Shown here: piece after piece, positions 62,680 to 64,000 of the stretch | Position numbering within the stretch: position 1 is the first letter of the stretch | How the letters are laid out: every line of letters begins with the position of its first letter | Origin: Tetracentron sinense | Taxonomy: Eukaryota; Streptophyta; Magnoliopsida; Trochodendrales; Trochodendraceae | Assembly (NCBI GenBank): GCA_015143295.1 | Contig: CM026574.1 | Coordinates: 11,596,938 to 11,660,937 of the forward strand | DNA length: 64,000 bases | Reading direction: 5' to 3' | Notes under the pieces: model-generated | Told to the model about the DNA's origin: nothing | The model's input: the letters and a program-made list of their open reading frames with translations, nothing else | Databases searched by the model: none | Position numbers and translations under genes: made by a program

Positions 62680-64000
62680 CCCGTGTCTATCATAGCCTAG
62701 GGTGTGCTGTTAGTGTTCTATCTTGTCCTACTGCTATGCTGTTTGTGTATATTAGTATTTTTTTTCTTTTTACTAGTGTTTATTTACTTTGGTATGTTTT
62801 TCTGTTTTCTTTATTTTGAAAAATCCAAAAACATTGAAAAACCATATAATCCAAAAAGATTTTTGTCATGTTACCCTTGTTTGACTTGCATGATCTGTAT
62901 TCCTTGTGTGATTTTTATTTCTATACTTGTCCAGGGTTGAACATGAGTTTGTTGCTGATTGAAGATATATCACCTTCATAGTCTCTTGGTTAGACTGAAA
63001 AATAGATCGGTTTTATCTTGAACAGTTAGAGGCTTATTCATGTGTGTATGCTTTACAAATTTCACATGCACTCGACTGATTCTGTTGAAAGGTCTATTTT
63101 CCAATCTGTAGGTGTTTGACTTATCCCAATAGTGTGACCTTGGATGACCAATCTAGAATGACCATATTTGTTAGTTATCTCCATTTTGTGTATCCTCCAT
63201 GAGTAAAAAATTATTGTAATGAAAAAGGCTACCTACTGGGATAGTGTGAAAGTCACTATTGGATGCAAACAGTACGAAATGACTACCTAGGTGGACAGTA
63301 GGTATCTATCTGGGTCACTAGAGTGAAAGCCACTATTGCCAATAGCCAGGACTACTTACTCGGATAGTGTGAAAGCCATCATTGCATGAAAAGATATGTT
63401 AAGATAAAGAACATCAAAAAAACAATCTTACAAAGCTTAGAGGTATTTGACCAAAAATAAAAGAAAAATAATGAGTCAAATAAAATGGATACAGGAGCAC
63501 TAAAATGTAAAAAATCAGCATATCTGGATTTAACTAGGTTTGACTTCTATGATGTATATCTCTGGGAGTCCTCTTAGTGGTTAATGTCATATCCTTGGAT
63601 AGGGAAAGAAACCTTGACCTAGTATCTTGTCAGACCACCACTACACACAATGCTTCACTTTTGAACTGTTCACTAAATGTGTCTAAGTAAATTGACTATA
63701 ATTTAGCATTCCGTGAGATTTAGTTAGATGTGTATCCTCAGTCGGACTAACTAATCATGTTCTTCATTGGATTTGTAATCTTAAATTACTACTACTTAGA
63801 ATGCTTTTGATGCATGTTTGTGTGGCACATGATATTTTTTTTGTATGTTTCTTTTTGTTTGGCATGGGCCTTTCTAGCATAGGTGCCTTGTTTGTGGTGG
63901 TGCCCTTGATTTTAGGGGGAGAAGATCAAGTTGAGTTGTTGAGGGGGAGTTTGTGCTTTATATTTCTATTTTGTTCCTTGCTCTCTAAGTCTCTTCTTTG
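62680..64000 (+). other. Non-coding 3' region of element C
   Basis: Corresponds to the post-pol region of element B. AAAAATCCAAAAACATTGAA (about 62818), then from about 63226 repeated hairpin-type units (ATAGTGTGAAAGTCACTAT, ACAGTAGGTATCTATCTGGG, GATAGTGTGAAAGCC). Polypurine tracts AGGGGGAGAAG (63914) and TTGAGGGGGAG (63939) follow. A 78-codon hydrophobic open frame at 62704-62940 has no support as a gene. Confidence 0.7.

Larger units (their letters stand above)
59252..64000 (+). mobile_element. Sirevirus element C, gag-only, pol deleted, inserted in element A
   Basis: LTR, primer site, decayed gag, then directly the non-coding region that follows pol in element B. Protease, integrase, reverse transcriptase and RNase H are all missing. 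The 3' LTR and any second ORF lie beyond the window. It would need enzymes from a relative such as element B and resembles the non-autonomous gag-bearing class called TR-GAG (from memory). Confidence 0.85.

Noticed and set aside
62704-62940. Hydrophobic 78-codon frame after element C gag as a membrane protein
   Set aside because: It is T-rich non-coding sequence equivalent to the post-pol region of element B, where no frame exists.
1-64000. CRISPR array, bacterial operon or ribosome binding sites
   Set aside because: The window is plant nuclear DNA; tandem repeats present have no spacer pattern and no prokaryotic genes are seen.
1-64000. tRNA or other structured RNA genes
   Set aside because: None recognised by eye. 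The TGGTATCAGAGC words are primer sites, not tRNA genes. A tRNAscan-SE run would be decisive.

Overview
The window is nuclear DNA of a flowering plant with a repeat-rich genome. The evidence is split genes with GT-AG introns, three Ty1/copia elements of the Sirevirus type, solo LTRs, and many hAT-, Mutator- and foldback-type MITEs with readable target-site duplications (TSDs). The species cannot be told from this stretch. All assignments come from reading the sequence; no database or alignment program was used.

The only host gene I can support is on the minus strand, 36358 down to 3053. It is a complete six-exon RABC/Rab18-type small GTPase (209 aa, closest in my memory to RABC1) spread over 33 kb for 630 nt of coding sequence. 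Its exons join in frame with consensus splice sites and no lesion. Its introns carry most of the repeats. Intron 1 holds homopolymer tracts and an LTR-like block. Intron 2 (17.6 kb) holds a 12.5-kb head-to-head inverted repeat built from two decayed hAT transposase genes (16094-28625). Intron 3 holds a solo LTR with a MITE inside it. Intron 5 holds a 1.1-kb foldback element.

Upstream of the gene (37-51 kb) is a nest: a Mutator-like MITE (37693-50984) contains a hAT-type MITE, which contains foldback elements. The same Mutator-like MITE was split, inside its terminal inverted repeat, by a complete Sirevirus (element B, 39809-50969). Element B has two 1234-bp LTRs that look identical, a perfect ATATG TSD, an open 1771-codon gag-pol, a second 429-codon env-position ORF and several polypurine tracts. 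It looks very young and possibly competent.

From about 55.2 kb onward there are two more Sireviruses. Element A (LTR about 55203-56298, decayed gag, protease and integrase) is interrupted near 59252 by element C. Element C keeps LTR, primer site, gag remnant and the non-coding region that follows pol, but has lost essentially the whole pol region.

The most striking pattern is shared by the LTRs. Each of the three Sireviruses and one solo LTR carries a cluster of perfect or near-perfect palindromes 45-95 bp upstream of its TATA box. The arms differ in every family but the centre is always TCGA. In element B, two further copies with longer arms sit just upstream of a TATA-like box in front of the second ORF, suggesting an internal promoter.
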